DNA of 64,000 nt. It comes from an uncultured Flavobacterium sp. (GTDB lineage: Bacteria > Bacteroidota > Bacteroidia > Flavobacteriales > Flavobacteriaceae). Every line of letters begins with the position of its first letter. Positions within the stretch are counted from its first letter, which is position 1. Positions 15,814-24,790 of this stretch are shown one piece after another. The position numbers and the translations under genes are program-made. Location of the stretch: contig NZ_OY730263.1 of the NCBI RefSeq assembly GCF_963422545.1, forward strand, positions 28,158 to 92,157, written 5' to 3'. The notes beneath the pieces were generated by a model. It saw only the letters and a program-made list of their open reading frames with translations, was not told where the DNA came from and made no database searches.

Positions 15814-18663
15814 ATGAAAACAGATGCTTTTGCTTTAAGACACATTGGTCCAAGAGAAACAGATCTTCAACACATGTTACAAACCATTGGAGTTGAATCG
15901 ATCGAACAACTTGTTTATGAAACCCTTCCGGACGACATTCGTTTAAAAGCACCTTTAAACTTAGACCCTGCAATGACGGAGTATGAATTTGCAAATCATA
16001 TTCAGGAATTAGGAAAGAAAAATAAAGTATTCAAATCATATATTGGTTTGGGTTATCATCCAACTATCGTTCCGGCTCCAATTCAGAGAAATATCTTTGA
16101 AAATCCAGGATGGTATACGGCTTATACACCTTATCAGGCAGAAATTGCTCAAGGTCGTCTTGAAGCAATTTTAAATTTCCAGACTACTGTTATTGAGTTA
16201 ACAGGAATGGAAATTGCAAATGCTTCTTTATTAGATGAAGGAACTGCTGCTGCCGAAGCTATGGCTTTATTATTTGATGTTCGTACACGTGATCAAAAGA
16301 AAAACAATACAAATAAATTCTTCGTTTCTGAAGAGATTTTACCACAAACTTTATCAATACTGCAAACGCGTTCAACTCCTATTGGAATTGAATTAGTTGT
16401 TGGAAACCACGAAACTTTTGATTTTTCAAATGAGTTCTTCGGGGCTATTTTACAATACCCAGGAAAGTATGGTCAGGTAAACGATTATAGCGCTTTTGTT
16501 GCTAAGGCAAAAGAAAACGAAATCAAAGTCGCCTTTGCTGCCGATATTTTATCATTAGCTGCCTTAACTTCTCCGGGAGAAATGGGAGCAGCTGTAGTTG
16601 TTGGAACTTCACAGCGTTTTGGTGTACCAATGGGTTATGGTGGTCCTCATGCTGCTTTTTTTGCAACTAAAGATGAATACAAACGATCTATGCCAGGTCG
16701 TATTATTGGAGTTTCTATTGATGTAAACGGAAACCGTGCTTTACGTATGGCATTAGGAACTCGTGAGCAGCACATTAAACGTGAAAAAGCAACTTCAAAT
16801 ATTTGTACAGCTCAGGTTTTATTAGCAGTTATGGCCGGAATGTATGCTGTATACCACGGACCAAAAGGATTACAATACATTGCTAACAAAGTTCACGCAT
16901 CGGCGGTTACTACCGCTGAAGCTTTAAATAAACTAGGAGTTTTCCAAACTAACACAGTTTTCTTCGATACTATTTTGGTAAAAGCAGATGCTCAAAAAGT
17001 AAAAGCTATTGCTGAAAAAAACGAAGTAAACTTCTTCTATGTTGATGCCGATACGATTTCTATTTCGTTAAACGAAACAACTTCAATTGCCGACATGAAC
17101 CAAATTATTGCCATTTTTGCTGAAGCTTTAGGAAAAGAAACTTTTACTGTTTCTGAATTAGCAACTGCAAGTCAATTACCTGCTTCATTAGAAAGAACTT
17201 CTTCTTTCTTAACGCATGATGTATTTAACAACCATCATTCAGAAAGTCAGTTAATGCGTTACATCAAAAAATTAGAGCGTAAAGATTTATCGTTGAATCA
17301 TTCAATGATTTCATTAGGTTCTTGTACGATGAAATTAAACGCGGCTTCAGAAATGCTTCCTTTATCAATGCCAAACTGGAACAGCATTCACCCTTTTGTA
17401 CCTGTAGAACAAGCTGAAGGTTATATCACGATGCTTAAAAAATTAGAGGAGCAATTAAATGTAATTACCGGATTTGCCGGAACTACATTACAACCAAACT
17501 CAGGAGCTCAAGGAGAATATGCAGGTTTAATGGCTATTCGTGCTTACCATTTATCAAGAAACGAAGGTCACCGTAATGTATGTTTAATTCCTTCATCAGC
17601 TCACGGAACCAATCCTGCTTCTGCAGCTATGGCCGGAATGAAAATCATCGTTACTAAAACTACTCCGGAAGGAAATATTGATGTAGAAGATTTAAGAGAA
17701 AAAGCTATTGAACATAAAGATGATTTATCTTGTTTAATGGTAACTTATCCATCTACTCACGGAGTTTTCGAATCTTCAATTATTGAAATTACAAAATTAA
17801 TCCACGACAATGGCGGATTAGTATATATGGATGGTGCAAACATGAACGCACAAGTTGGATTAACAAATCCTGCTACGATTGGTGCTGACGTTTGTCACTT
17901 AAACTTACACAAAACATTCGCTATTCCTCACGGTGGTGGTGGACCTGGAGTTGGACCAATTTGTGTGAACGAAAAACTAGTTCCATTTTTACCAACAAAC
18001 CCAATCTTAAAAGTAGGCGGTGAACAAGCAATTACAGCTATTTCATCTGCACCTTACGGATCTGCTTTAGTATGTTTAATTTCTTATGGTTACATCACAA
18101 TGATGGGTGCTGACGGATTAAAAAGCGCTACAGAACATGCCATTTTGAATGCTAACTATATGAAAGCCCGTTTTGAAGGACACTACCCAATTCTTTATAC
18201 CGGAGAATGCGGAAGAGCTGCTCACGAAATGATTTTAGATTGTCGTTCGTTCAAAGAAAACGGAATTGAAGTTGGTGATATCGCGAAACGTTTGATGGAT
18301 TACGGTTTCCACGCTCCTACGGTTTCTTTCCCTGTAGCAGGAACTTTAATGATTGAACCAACTGAATCTGAAGATTTAGCAGAGTTAGATCGTTTTTGTG
18401 ATGCTCTTATTTCAATTAGAAAAGAGATTGAAGCTGCAACAGCCGATGACAAAAACAATGTATTGAAAAATGCACCTCATACATTGGCAATGTTAACTAC
18501 AGATACTTGGGATTTCCCTTACTCTAGAGAAAAAGCGGCTTACCCATTAGAATACATTGCTGACAATAAATTCTGGCCATCTGTTCGTCGTGTAGATGAT
18601 GCATATGGTGACAGAAACTTAGTTTGTAGCTGTGCTCCAATCGAAGCTTATATGGAAAACTAA
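15814..18663 (+). CDS. gcvP: Glycine dehydrogenase (aminomethyl-transferring), P-protein
   Basis: The 949-residue one-piece glycine decarboxylase catalyses the PLP-dependent first step of the glycine cleavage system. It decarboxylates glycine and loads the aminomethyl group on lipoyl-GcvH. Both halves are present: the N-terminal half begins FALRHIGPRE and has YTPYQAEIAQGRLEA; the C-terminal half holds the PLP lysine (Lys700) in LNLHKTFAIPHGGGGPG. Length and order are normal for the family. A -7 box TAATTTTG lies at 15775-15782. It is monocistronic with a strong terminator. Confidence 0.98.
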   Translation: MKTDAFALRHIGPRETDLQHMLQTIGVESIEQLVYETLPDDIRLKAPLNLDPAMTEYEFANHIQELGKKNKVFKSYIGLGYHPTIVPAPIQRNIFENPGWYTAYTPYQAEIAQGRLEAILNFQTTVIELTGMEIANASLLDEGTAAAEAMALLFDVRTRDQKKNNTNKFFVSEEILPQTLSILQTRSTPIGIELVVGNHETFDFSNEFFGAILQYPGKYGQVNDYSAFVAKAKENEIKVAFAADILSLAALTSPGEMGAAVVVGTSQRFGVPMGYGGPHAAFFATKDEYKRSMPGRIIGVSIDVNGNRALRMALGTREQHIKREKATSNICTAQVLLAVMAGMYAVYHGPKGLQYIANKVHASAVTTAEALNKLGVFQTNTVFFDTILVKADAQKVKAIAEKNEVNFFYVDADTISISLNETTSIADMNQIIAIFAEALGKETFTVSELATASQLPASLERTSSFLTHDVFNNHHSESQLMRYIKKLERKDLSLNHSMISLGSCTMKLNAASEMLPLSMPNWNSIHPFVPVEQAEGYITMLKKLEEQLNVITGFAGTTLQPNSGAQGEYAGLMAIRAYHLSRNEGHRNVCLIPSSAHGTNPASAAMAGMKIIVTKTTPEGNIDVEDLREKAIEHKDDLSCLMVTYPSTHGVFESSIIEITKLIHDNGGLVYMDGANMNAQVGLTNPATIGADVCHLNLHKTFAIPHGGGGPGVGPICVNEKLVPFLPTNPILKVGGEQAITAISSAPYGSALVCLISYGYITMMGADGLKSATEHAILNANYMKARFEGHYPILYTGECGRAAHEMILDCRSFKENGIEVGDIAKRLMDYGFHAPTVSFPVAGTLMIEPTESEDLAELDRFCDALISIRKEIEAATADDKNNVLKNAPHTLAMLTTDTWDFPYSREKAAYPLEYIADNKFWPSVRRVDDAYGDRNLVCSCAPIEAYMEN

Positions 18664-18687
18664 GAAATAGTTTTCTTACACATATTC

Positions 18688-18727
18688 AAACCCGACAGAT
18701 TTTAAAAATCTGTCGGGTTTATTTTTT
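18688..18727 (+). terminator. Terminator of gcvP
   Basis: AAACCCGACAGAT (18688-18700) and ATCTGTCGGGTTT (18708-18720) form a strong hairpin followed by T-rich sequence. The rest of the gap to 19010 shows nothing I can name beyond AT-rich promoter-like sequence. Confidence 0.9.
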
Positions 18728-19010
18728 GTTTCAGGTTTCTCAACGTAACGTGAAAGTTGAGTTTTTTCTAAAAACAAAAAATTGAGGTATTTTTCATCAT
18801 ATCCTCAAAATACATCAAAAAAAAATTTCTGCCACCATTAATCTCAAACGTTTGAAATCTCGGTTAAACCCAAATTTCATTAATAAATAAACAATATATC
18901 CCATAAATAATTATTATTTCATAATTATATGCATGCATAGTATTTTTTATGATAGTTATCATGATTTTATTTATACTTTAGCAATAAATTTACCGGATAA
19001 TTGAGGAATA

Positions 19011-20069
19011 ATGAAAATAAAAATAATAGGTATAGGAAGTTATATTCCTAATAAAGAAGTAAGCAATACTGACTTTGGCGATCATGTTTTTTTAAATGAA
19101 GACGGAACTCCTTTTGGTTACCCTAACGAAGTTGTAATAAAAAAATTTAAAGGCATTACCGGTATCGAAAATCGTCGTTATGCCGAAGACCAACATACCT
19201 CATCTGATTTAGCATATTTCGCCGCTGAAAGAGCTCTTGAAAATGCAAAAATCGATCGCGAAACTTTAGACTATATCATTTTCGCACATAATTTTGGTGA
19301 TGTAAAATCAGGGACAAATCAATCTGATATTTTACCGAGTTTAGCAACACGTGTTAAAAACAAATTAGACATCAAAAACCCTAAATGTGTAGCTTACGAT
19401 ATTCTTTTTGGATGTCCGGGCTGGATTGAAGGTGTTTTACAAGCCAATGCATTCATTAAATCAGGAATGGCAAAAAGAGTTTTGGTAATTGGTGCCGAAA
19501 CTTTATCAAGAGTTGTAGATGATCATGATCGTGATTCTATGATTTATTCTGATGGTGCCGGAGCTTCAATTTTAGAAGCTTCTGACGATGAAGCTGGTTT
19601 ATTATCTTACGAAAGTGCCACTTTTGCTAATGAGGAAGCTAACTTTTTATACTTCGGAAAATCGTATAATCCAGATTTAAATCCAGACATTAAATACATC
19701 AAAATGTATGGGCGTAAAATTTATGAATTTGCTTTAAGTCAAGTTCCGTGCGCAATGAAAAACTGTTTAGACAAAAGCGGAATTCCGATTGACGAAGTAA
19801 AGAAAATCCTTATTCACCAGGCTAACGAAAAAATGGACGAGGCAATTATTGCACGTTTCTACAAACTTTACGACAAAACAGCACCGGAAAATATTATGCC
19901 AATGAGTATTCATGATTTAGGAAACTCAAGCGTTGCAACTGTACCAACTCTTTATGATTTATTAATTCAGGGAAAACTGGAGAATCACGAAATCAAAAAA
20001 GGCGATGTGGTAATTTTTGCTTCTGTTGGAGCAGGAATGAACGTAAATGCATTTGTATACAGATACTAG
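19011..20069 (+). CDS. 3-oxoacyl-ACP synthase III family protein
   Basis: The 352-residue protein is a FabH-like condensing enzyme with the full triad: Cys135 in ILFGCPGWIEG, His269 in ILIHQAN and Asn305 in LGNSSVAT. It would join an acyl-CoA or acyl-ACP starter with malonyl-ACP. It belongs to the longer flavobacterial KASIII-like branch (with the extra segment VFLNEDGTPFGYPNE near residue 26), so it may not be the housekeeping FabH. Its terminator follows. A partner in specialised lipid synthesis cannot be named from the neighbours. Confidence 0.88.
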   Translation: MKIKIIGIGSYIPNKEVSNTDFGDHVFLNEDGTPFGYPNEVVIKKFKGITGIENRRYAEDQHTSSDLAYFAAERALENAKIDRETLDYIIFAHNFGDVKSGTNQSDILPSLATRVKNKLDIKNPKCVAYDILFGCPGWIEGVLQANAFIKSGMAKRVLVIGAETLSRVVDDHDRDSMIYSDGAGASILEASDDEAGLLSYESATFANEEANFLYFGKSYNPDLNPDIKYIKMYGRKIYEFALSQVPCAMKNCLDKSGIPIDEVKKILIHQANEKMDEAIIARFYKLYDKTAPENIMPMSIHDLGNSSVATVPTLYDLLIQGKLENHEIKKGDVVIFASVGAGMNVNAFVYRY

Positions 20070-20130
20070 TATTCAGTCACAGTTTAAACTCTGCTAACTG
20101 AAAACTGAGACTGAAAACAGAAAACTAAAA

Positions 20131-20163
20131 AAAAGTCCGCATCTTAAAATGCGGACTTTTTAG
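20131..20163 (+). terminator. Terminator of the KASIII-like gene
   Basis: AAAAGTCCGCAT (20131-20142) and ATGCGGACTTTT (20149-20160) pair around a 6-nt loop. Confidence 0.88.
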
Positions 20164-20171
20164 TATATTTG
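20164..20171 (+). promoter_or_regulatory. -7 box of the methyltransferase gene
   Basis: TATATTTG matches TANNTTTG, directly after the preceding terminator and 48 nt before the start codon. No clear -33 box. Confidence 0.5.
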
Positions 20172-20197
20172 CGACCTAATTAACAAATTAAGAACGA

Positions 20198-20223
20198 GAG
20201 ATTGTTTCGTTCCTCGCAATGAC
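20198..20223. repeat. Repeat remnant containing a start codon
   Basis: GAGATTGTTTCGTTCCTCGC followed by AATGAC matches the right arm of the inverted repeat at 36103-36129 (GGGATTGCTTCGTTCCTCGC). The methyltransferase ATG (20219) lies inside it; another ATG follows at 20225. Confidence 0.6.
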
Positions 20224-20746
20224 TATGTACGAAAAAACGTTTCCGAATAAAAGATTCAAACTTACCTTAGAGTTTTTACAAAAACACGTTAAGACATCAG
20301 AAACCATATTTGATTTTGGTGTTCCAAATCCATTCTCTAAAATAATGGAAGAAAACGGTTATACCGTAAAAAACACAAAAGGCGAAGATTTAGATAACGA
20401 TCAAACCGCTTTAAAAACAGAAGAATATACTGTTTTTACCGCATTTGAAATTTTCGAACATTTGCTAAATCCGTACACAATTCTGGAAAACGTAAAATGT
20501 GATAAATTGTTAATTTCAATTCCGTTACGTTTATGGTTTTCACCGGCATATCGTTCTAAAACAGATATGTGGGACAGACATTATCACGAATTTGAAGACT
20601 GGCAATTAGACTGGCTTTTAGAAAAAACAGGCTGGAAAATAACTGATCGTCTAAAATTCACACATCCGGTAAAAAAGTTTGGATTCAGACCATTACTAAG
20701 ATATTTTACTCCGAGATATTATATTGTTGTCGCGGAAAAAGCCTAA
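20219..20746 (+). CDS. SAM-dependent methyltransferase-like protein
   Basis: The 175-residue protein is a short class I methyltransferase. IFDFGVPNPFS stands in the place of motif I, TAFEIFEHLLNPY is motif-IV-like, LLISIPLRLWFSP follows, and HYHEFEDWQLDWLLEKTGW is typical of type-11 methyltransferases. Motif I lacks the usual GxGxG, so cofactor binding is not certain. It precedes a glycosyltransferase gene on the same strand, suggesting a role in envelope glycan or lipid work. Start 20219 or 20225; the first lies within repeat-derived sequence. Confidence 0.75.
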   Translation: MTMYEKTFPNKRFKLTLEFLQKHVKTSETIFDFGVPNPFSKIMEENGYTVKNTKGEDLDNDQTALKTEEYTVFTAFEIFEHLLNPYTILENVKCDKLLISIPLRLWFSPAYRSKTDMWDRHYHEFEDWQLDWLLEKTGWKITDRLKFTHPVKKFGFRPLLRYFTPRYYIVVAEKA

Positions 20747-20750
20747 AGGC

Positions 20751-20827
20751 AAATTCCAATTCTTCAAATTCCAAATTCCAATTAAGCCCGTTTTGATTGG
20801 AATTTGGAATTTGAAGAATTGGAATTT
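20751..20827. repeat. Perfect 32-bp inverted repeat
   Basis: The left arm (20751-20782) and right arm (20796-20827) are exact reverse complements with a 13-nt loop. Both are built from the words ATTCCAA and ATTTGAAG. It fills the gap between the methyltransferase and glycosyltransferase genes, ending 12 nt before the latter start. Confidence 0.9.
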
Positions 20828-20839
20828 AAATTGAAAATT

Positions 20840-21688
20840 ATGAAATATTACATCGTTATTCCGGCTCACAACGAACAAGATTTAATTGGCTTGACCTTAC
20901 AATCTTTGGTTTCGCAAACTATTTTACCTTCAAAAGTTGTTGTTGTAAATGACAATTCAACAGATAAAACGGAAGAAATTGTTTTGGGCTTTGCTAAGGA
21001 AAATCCGTTTATTTCTGTTGTAAACAAGACTTCTGATGCGATTCACATGCCGGGAAGTAAAGTAATTCAGGCTTTTCAGAAAGGTTTTGAAACTCTCGAT
21101 TCAGAATACGATATTATTGTAAAAATAGATGGCGATTTAATTTTTCCTCTTAACTATTTTGAAACCATAATTAAACATTTCGAGTCAGATCCAAAAATTG
21201 GAATGGCTGGCGGATTTTGTTACATCGAAAAAAATGGAGATTGGATCCTTGAAAACCTAACCGATAAAGATCATATTCGTGGTGCACTGAAAGCTTACCG
21301 TGCAGCAACTTTTCAGCAAATTGGAGGTTTAAAACCTGCCATGGGTTGGGATACGGTAGACGAATTACTTTGTAAATATTACGATTGGAAAATAGTCACA
21401 GACTCTACTTTACATGTAAAACACTTAAAACCAACTGGCGCAAATTATAATAAAACAGCGCGTTATAAACAAGGTGAAGCTTTTTATACGTTAGGATATG
21501 GTTTTTGGATTACTGCAATTGCTTCGGTGAAGCTGGCAATGATGAAGAAAAAACCGTTCCTCTTTTTTGATTATATTAAAGGATTCTGGAAAGCAAAAAA
21601 AGCAAAAACTCCTTTATTAGTTACCCCCGAACAAGCTAAATTTATAAGAAATTATCGTTTTCAGAAAATGAAACAGAAGCTTTTTTAG
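20840..21688 (+). CDS. Glycosyltransferase family 2 protein
   Basis: The 282-residue protein has the GT2 layout: IVIPAHNEQDLIG at the start, VNDNSTD, IVKIDGDLIFP (the DxD-type motif), then KPAMGWDTVDE as acceptor region. It would transfer a sugar from an NDP donor at the inner face of the membrane. I start it at MKYYIVIPAHNE (20840). An in-frame ATG 12 codons upstream lies inside the inverted repeat and would add a repeat-encoded tail. The acceptor is unknown. Confidence 0.88.
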   Translation: MKYYIVIPAHNEQDLIGLTLQSLVSQTILPSKVVVVNDNSTDKTEEIVLGFAKENPFISVVNKTSDAIHMPGSKVIQAFQKGFETLDSEYDIIVKIDGDLIFPLNYFETIIKHFESDPKIGMAGGFCYIEKNGDWILENLTDKDHIRGALKAYRAATFQQIGGLKPAMGWDTVDELLCKYYDWKIVTDSTLHVKHLKPTGANYNKTARYKQGEAFYTLGYGFWITAIASVKLAMMKKKPFLFFDYIKGFWKAKKAKTPLLVTPEQAKFIRNYRFQKMKQKLF

Positions 21689-21767
21689 TGTCAAAAACCT
21701 AAAAAACTGTAAACCGAAACCATAAACTGTAAACTAATCCTTAATTTAGCCAATATTTGTAAAACTT

Positions 21768-22514
21768 ATGATGCTAATTCGTTATTTATCCCAAATAGGG
21801 AGATATTTTTTAATGCTGAAAGAAATTTTCAATAAACAAACCAAATGGTCTGTTATGAAAAAATTAATTTTCAAAGAAATTGATGATTTAATAATCGACT
21901 CACTTGGTATCGTTTGCTTTATCTCATTTTTTATAGGTGGAGTTGTTGCCATTCAGACTGCCTTAAACCTTACTAATCCGTTAATTCCAAAATATTTAAT
22001 TGGTTTTGCTACACGTCAATCTGTGATTTTGGAGTTTGCTCCTACTTTTATTTCGGTGATTATGGCCGGAAAAATGGGATCTTACATCACTTCCAGTATT
22101 GGAACAATGCGCGTTACCGAACAAATTGATGCTTTAGAAGTTATGGGTGTTAACTCATTAAACTATCTTGTTTTCCCAAAAATAGTAGCCTTATTAATGT
22201 ATCCTTTTGTAATTGGAATTAGTATGTTCCTGGGGATTTTTGGCGGATGGCTTGCTTGTGCATATGGCGGATTTTCGACTAGTCAAGACTTTATTCAGGG
22301 TGCGCAAATAGAATTTATACCTTTTCATATTACATACGCTTTCATTAAAACTTTAATTTTTGCAATGTTATTAGCTACAATTCCATCTTTTCATGGATAT
22401 TACATGAAAGGTGGTGCACTTGAAGTTGGTAAAGCTAGTACAGTATCATTTGTGTGGACATCTGTTTGTATTATTCTTTTTAATTATATATTAACTCAAT
22501 TATTATTAGGATAA
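21768..22514 (+). CDS. mlaE: MlaE-type ABC transporter permease
   Basis: The 248-residue protein is a MlaE/DUF140 permease with five or so membrane segments. GVVAIQTALNL, APTFISVIMAGKMGSYITSSIGTMRVTEQIDALEVMGVN and the central region are highly typical. With MlaF it drives phospholipid transport between the inner and outer membranes, for outer-membrane lipid asymmetry. Its stop overlaps the start of the ATPase gene by one base. No MlaD substrate-binding gene follows in this window. The start may also be Met2. Confidence 0.93.
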   Translation: MMLIRYLSQIGRYFLMLKEIFNKQTKWSVMKKLIFKEIDDLIIDSLGIVCFISFFIGGVVAIQTALNLTNPLIPKYLIGFATRQSVILEFAPTFISVIMAGKMGSYITSSIGTMRVTEQIDALEVMGVNSLNYLVFPKIVALLMYPFVIGISMFLGIFGGWLACAYGGFSTSQDFIQGAQIEFIPFHITYAFIKTLIFAMLLATIPSFHGYYMKGGALEVGKASTVSFVWTSVCIILFNYILTQLLLG

Positions 22515-23275
22515 TGATCGAAGTAAAAAACATAGAGAAATCATTCGGCGACAGTAAAGTTTTAAAAGGTGTTTCGACCGTTTTTGAAACTGGAAAAACC
22601 AACTTGATTATTGGACAAAGTGGATCTGGAAAAACAGTTTTATTAAAAAGTTTATTAGGAATTCATACACCGGATTCAGGTACAATTGAATTTGACGGAC
22701 GTGTTTATTCAGAATTAAATCCGGATGAAAAAAGAGAATTAAGAACTGAAATTGGAATGGTTTTTCAAGGAAGTGCTTTATTTGATTCGATGACTGTTGA
22801 AGAAAATGTAGCTTTTCCGCTAAAAATGTTCACGCACGACAATAAAGCAAAAATTCAGGAACGTGTTGATTTTGTTTTAGAGAGAGTAAACCTAATCGAC
22901 GCTCATAAAAAATTACCTTCAGAGATCTCAGGAGGTATGCAAAAACGTGTGGCAATTGCCCGCGCCATTGTAAATAACCCAAAATATTTATTTTGTGACG
23001 AACCAAATTCTGGTTTAGATCCAAATACATCTACAATAATTGACAACCTGATTAAAGAAATTACTGAAGAATATAATATTACAACTGTAATCAATACACA
23101 CGATATGAACTCAGTAATGGAGATTGGCGAAAACATCGTGTTCTTAAAAAAAGGAGTCAAAGCGTGGCAGGGAACTAAAGAAGAAATCTTTAGAACGGAC
23201 AACAAAGACATTGTGAAGTTTGTTTATTCTTCGAATTTATTCAAAAAAGTAAGAGAAGCGTATTTGAAAAGCTAG
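22514..23275 (+). CDS. mlaF: MlaF-type ABC transporter ATP-binding protein
   Basis: The 253-residue ATPase has Walker A GQSGSGKT (34-41), Q-loop VFQGSALFDSMTVEENVAFPL, signature SGGMQKRVAIARA and Walker B YLFCDEPNSGLDP. The wording matches MlaF. It is translationally coupled to mlaE (ATG overlaps TAA) and energises phospholipid transport. The operon ends here with an inverted-repeat terminator, so the other Mla parts must be elsewhere. Confidence 0.95.
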   Translation: MIEVKNIEKSFGDSKVLKGVSTVFETGKTNLIIGQSGSGKTVLLKSLLGIHTPDSGTIEFDGRVYSELNPDEKRELRTEIGMVFQGSALFDSMTVEENVAFPLKMFTHDNKAKIQERVDFVLERVNLIDAHKKLPSEISGGMQKRVAIARAIVNNPKYLFCDEPNSGLDPNTSTIIDNLIKEITEEYNITTVINTHDMNSVMEIGENIVFLKKGVKAWQGTKEEIFRTDNKDIVKFVYSSNLFKKVREAYLKS

Positions 23276-23283
23276 TTTCTTTT

Positions 23284-23355
23284 AAATTCCAATATTAAAA
23301 AATCCCAAATTCCAAACTTATCAAAATTGGAATTTGGGATTTTTTTATTGGAATT
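23284..23355 (+). terminator. Long inverted repeat acting as mlaF terminator
   Basis: AATCCCAAATTCCAA and TTGGAATTTGGGATT pair, followed by T7; an outer pair AAATTCCAATA / TATTGGAATTTT extends it. The word ATTCCAA links it to the repeat at 20751-20827. Confidence 0.75.
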
Positions 23356-23390
23356 TTCGTGCGGGATTTTCGTTTATGATTGAAATTTTA

Positions 23391-24002
23391 TTAATTCGTA
23401 TTTTTTATAGGCAAAAGTTCAACCTCAGCATTTGGATTAAAAAGATAGGTTCTTCCTGAACTAATCTCAATACATTCAAAACGTTTAGTTCTTACGGCAA
23501 GTTTCTTAAATACTTTTCCATTTTTTATTCTAAAAACACTTCCGTACGGAATCTCAAAAACATAGTTTTTATCACTGCCTGCATCATATTGCTTTAATGC
23601 CAAAGACAAAGTTGTATCTGTATCACTACTTGCAGACGGATTCTTAAAATGTCTCGCTAATAGTGGCAATAAACCACCCGGAAAGATCTCCGGACGTATA
23701 AAAGGAATCATCATTCTCTGAAAAGTATGTTTCCATTCATTTCCGTGCGGTTTTATATTTCGCCCAAACTTTTCAAATGCTACAAGATGTGAGATTTCAT
23801 GAATCAGCGTAATCAAAAAACGATATTTATTTAAACTGGCATTCACCGTGATTTCATGTTTACCACTAGATCCTCTCCTGTAATCTCCATGACGTGTTTG
23901 ACGTTCATTTACGATTTTCAGATGAACCTGATTGACAACAATCAAATCAAATACAGGCTTTACAGCATGTTCTGGTATATATCTTGCAAGCGTTTCGTTC
24001 AA
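23391..24002 (-). CDS. SprT-like zinc metalloprotease-domain protein
   Basis: The 203-residue protein has the SprT-like zinc motif HEISH at 68-72, with a further ligand candidate His86 in PHGNEWK. It begins with the usual YIPEHAVKPVFDLI. Bacterial SprT proteins lack a firm function; eukaryotic relatives cleave DNA-protein crosslinks. The C-terminal part (about 150-200) is small and beta-rich without a clear Cys zinc ribbon. Monocistronic. Confidence 0.88.
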   Translation of the reverse strand: MNETLARYIPEHAVKPVFDLIVVNQVHLKIVNERQTRHGDYRRGSSGKHEITVNASLNKYRFLITLIHEISHLVAFEKFGRNIKPHGNEWKHTFQRMMIPFIRPEIFPGGLLPLLARHFKNPSASSDTDTTLSLALKQYDAGSDKNYVFEIPYGSVFRIKNGKVFKKLAVRTKRFECIEISSGRTYLFNPNAEVELLPIKNTN

Positions 24003-24077
24003 GGCTGTTAAATGTTGTTCGTTAGATGTAAAAAGTTTAAAATTGGTATTTGGAATTTAATTATTGAGATTTCTTTT

Positions 24078-24755
24078 TTAAGGGTTTGTCGATGAAACTT
24101 CTAATACTTTTCCATTAAAGTATTTATTTCCATTTAAAGTAAAATCATAAATATAAGTTGCCATTCCTTCGGCTGAAATTGGGGCCTGATATCCCGGAAA
24201 AGCTTCATTTAACATTTCTGTCTGAACTGATCCCAGAGCTAGTACATTAAATGAAATTCCTTGTTCTTTATATTCTTCGGCAAGTAATTCTGTTAAGGTA
24301 ATTACTGCGCCTTTACTTGAACTGTATGCTGCTAATCCTGCAAATTTAAGACTTCCTCTTACGCCTCCAATTGAACTAATGGTTACGACGTGGCTTCCTT
24401 TTTGAAGATAAGGCAAGCAAATTCTGGTAAGATTTGCAACGGCGAAAACATTTACTTTATAAATACTTTCAAAATCAGCCTGAGTTGTTTCTGCGAAAGG
24501 TTTAAATAGCAAAGCTCCGGCATTATGCACAACTGCATCTACTTTTTTCCAGGTTGACGAAAGAAAGTTATTTACTTCTTCCAAAGCAGTTTCATCTGCC
24601 AAATCAACAGAAAGGCAAGTAACATTTTGATGCTCTAAAAGTGTTTGAGGTATTTTTCTTGAAATAGCTAAGACTTGATGACCAGCATTAGCAAATTGTA
24701 GCGCAAGTTCGTAACCAATTCCTCGACTGGTTCCTGTAACAATAATATTTTTCAT
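24078..24755 (-). CDS. Short-chain dehydrogenase/reductase
   Basis: The 225-residue classical SDR has TGTSRGIG at 7-14, HNAGALLF as the NNAG-type motif, a catalytic Ser in ISSIGG and YSSSK as YxxxK. It uses NAD(P)H for a small carbonyl or alcohol substrate that cannot be predicted. The C-terminus is short, as in SDRs that act on soluble substrates. It precedes the M28 peptidase gene by 35 nt on the same strand order, possibly co-transcribed behind it. Confidence 0.88.
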   Translation of the reverse strand: MKNIIVTGTSRGIGYELALQFANAGHQVLAISRKIPQTLLEHQNVTCLSVDLADETALEEVNNFLSSTWKKVDAVVHNAGALLFKPFAETTQADFESIYKVNVFAVANLTRICLPYLQKGSHVVTISSIGGVRGSLKFAGLAAYSSSKGAVITLTELLAEEYKEQGISFNVLALGSVQTEMLNEAFPGYQAPISAEGMATYIYDFTLNGNKYFNGKVLEVSSTNP

Positions 24756-24790
24756 AAAGCAAAAATAAGCAAATCCAATAAAATGATCGA

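Noticed and set aside
15788..15994. A minus-strand frame over the gcvP start
   Set aside because: It is antisense to the conserved N-terminus of gcvP and has no upstream signals.
20804..20839. Upstream ATG for the glycosyltransferase
   Set aside because: The extra 12 residues are encoded by the inverted repeat; the family N-terminus starts at MKYYIVIPAHNE.
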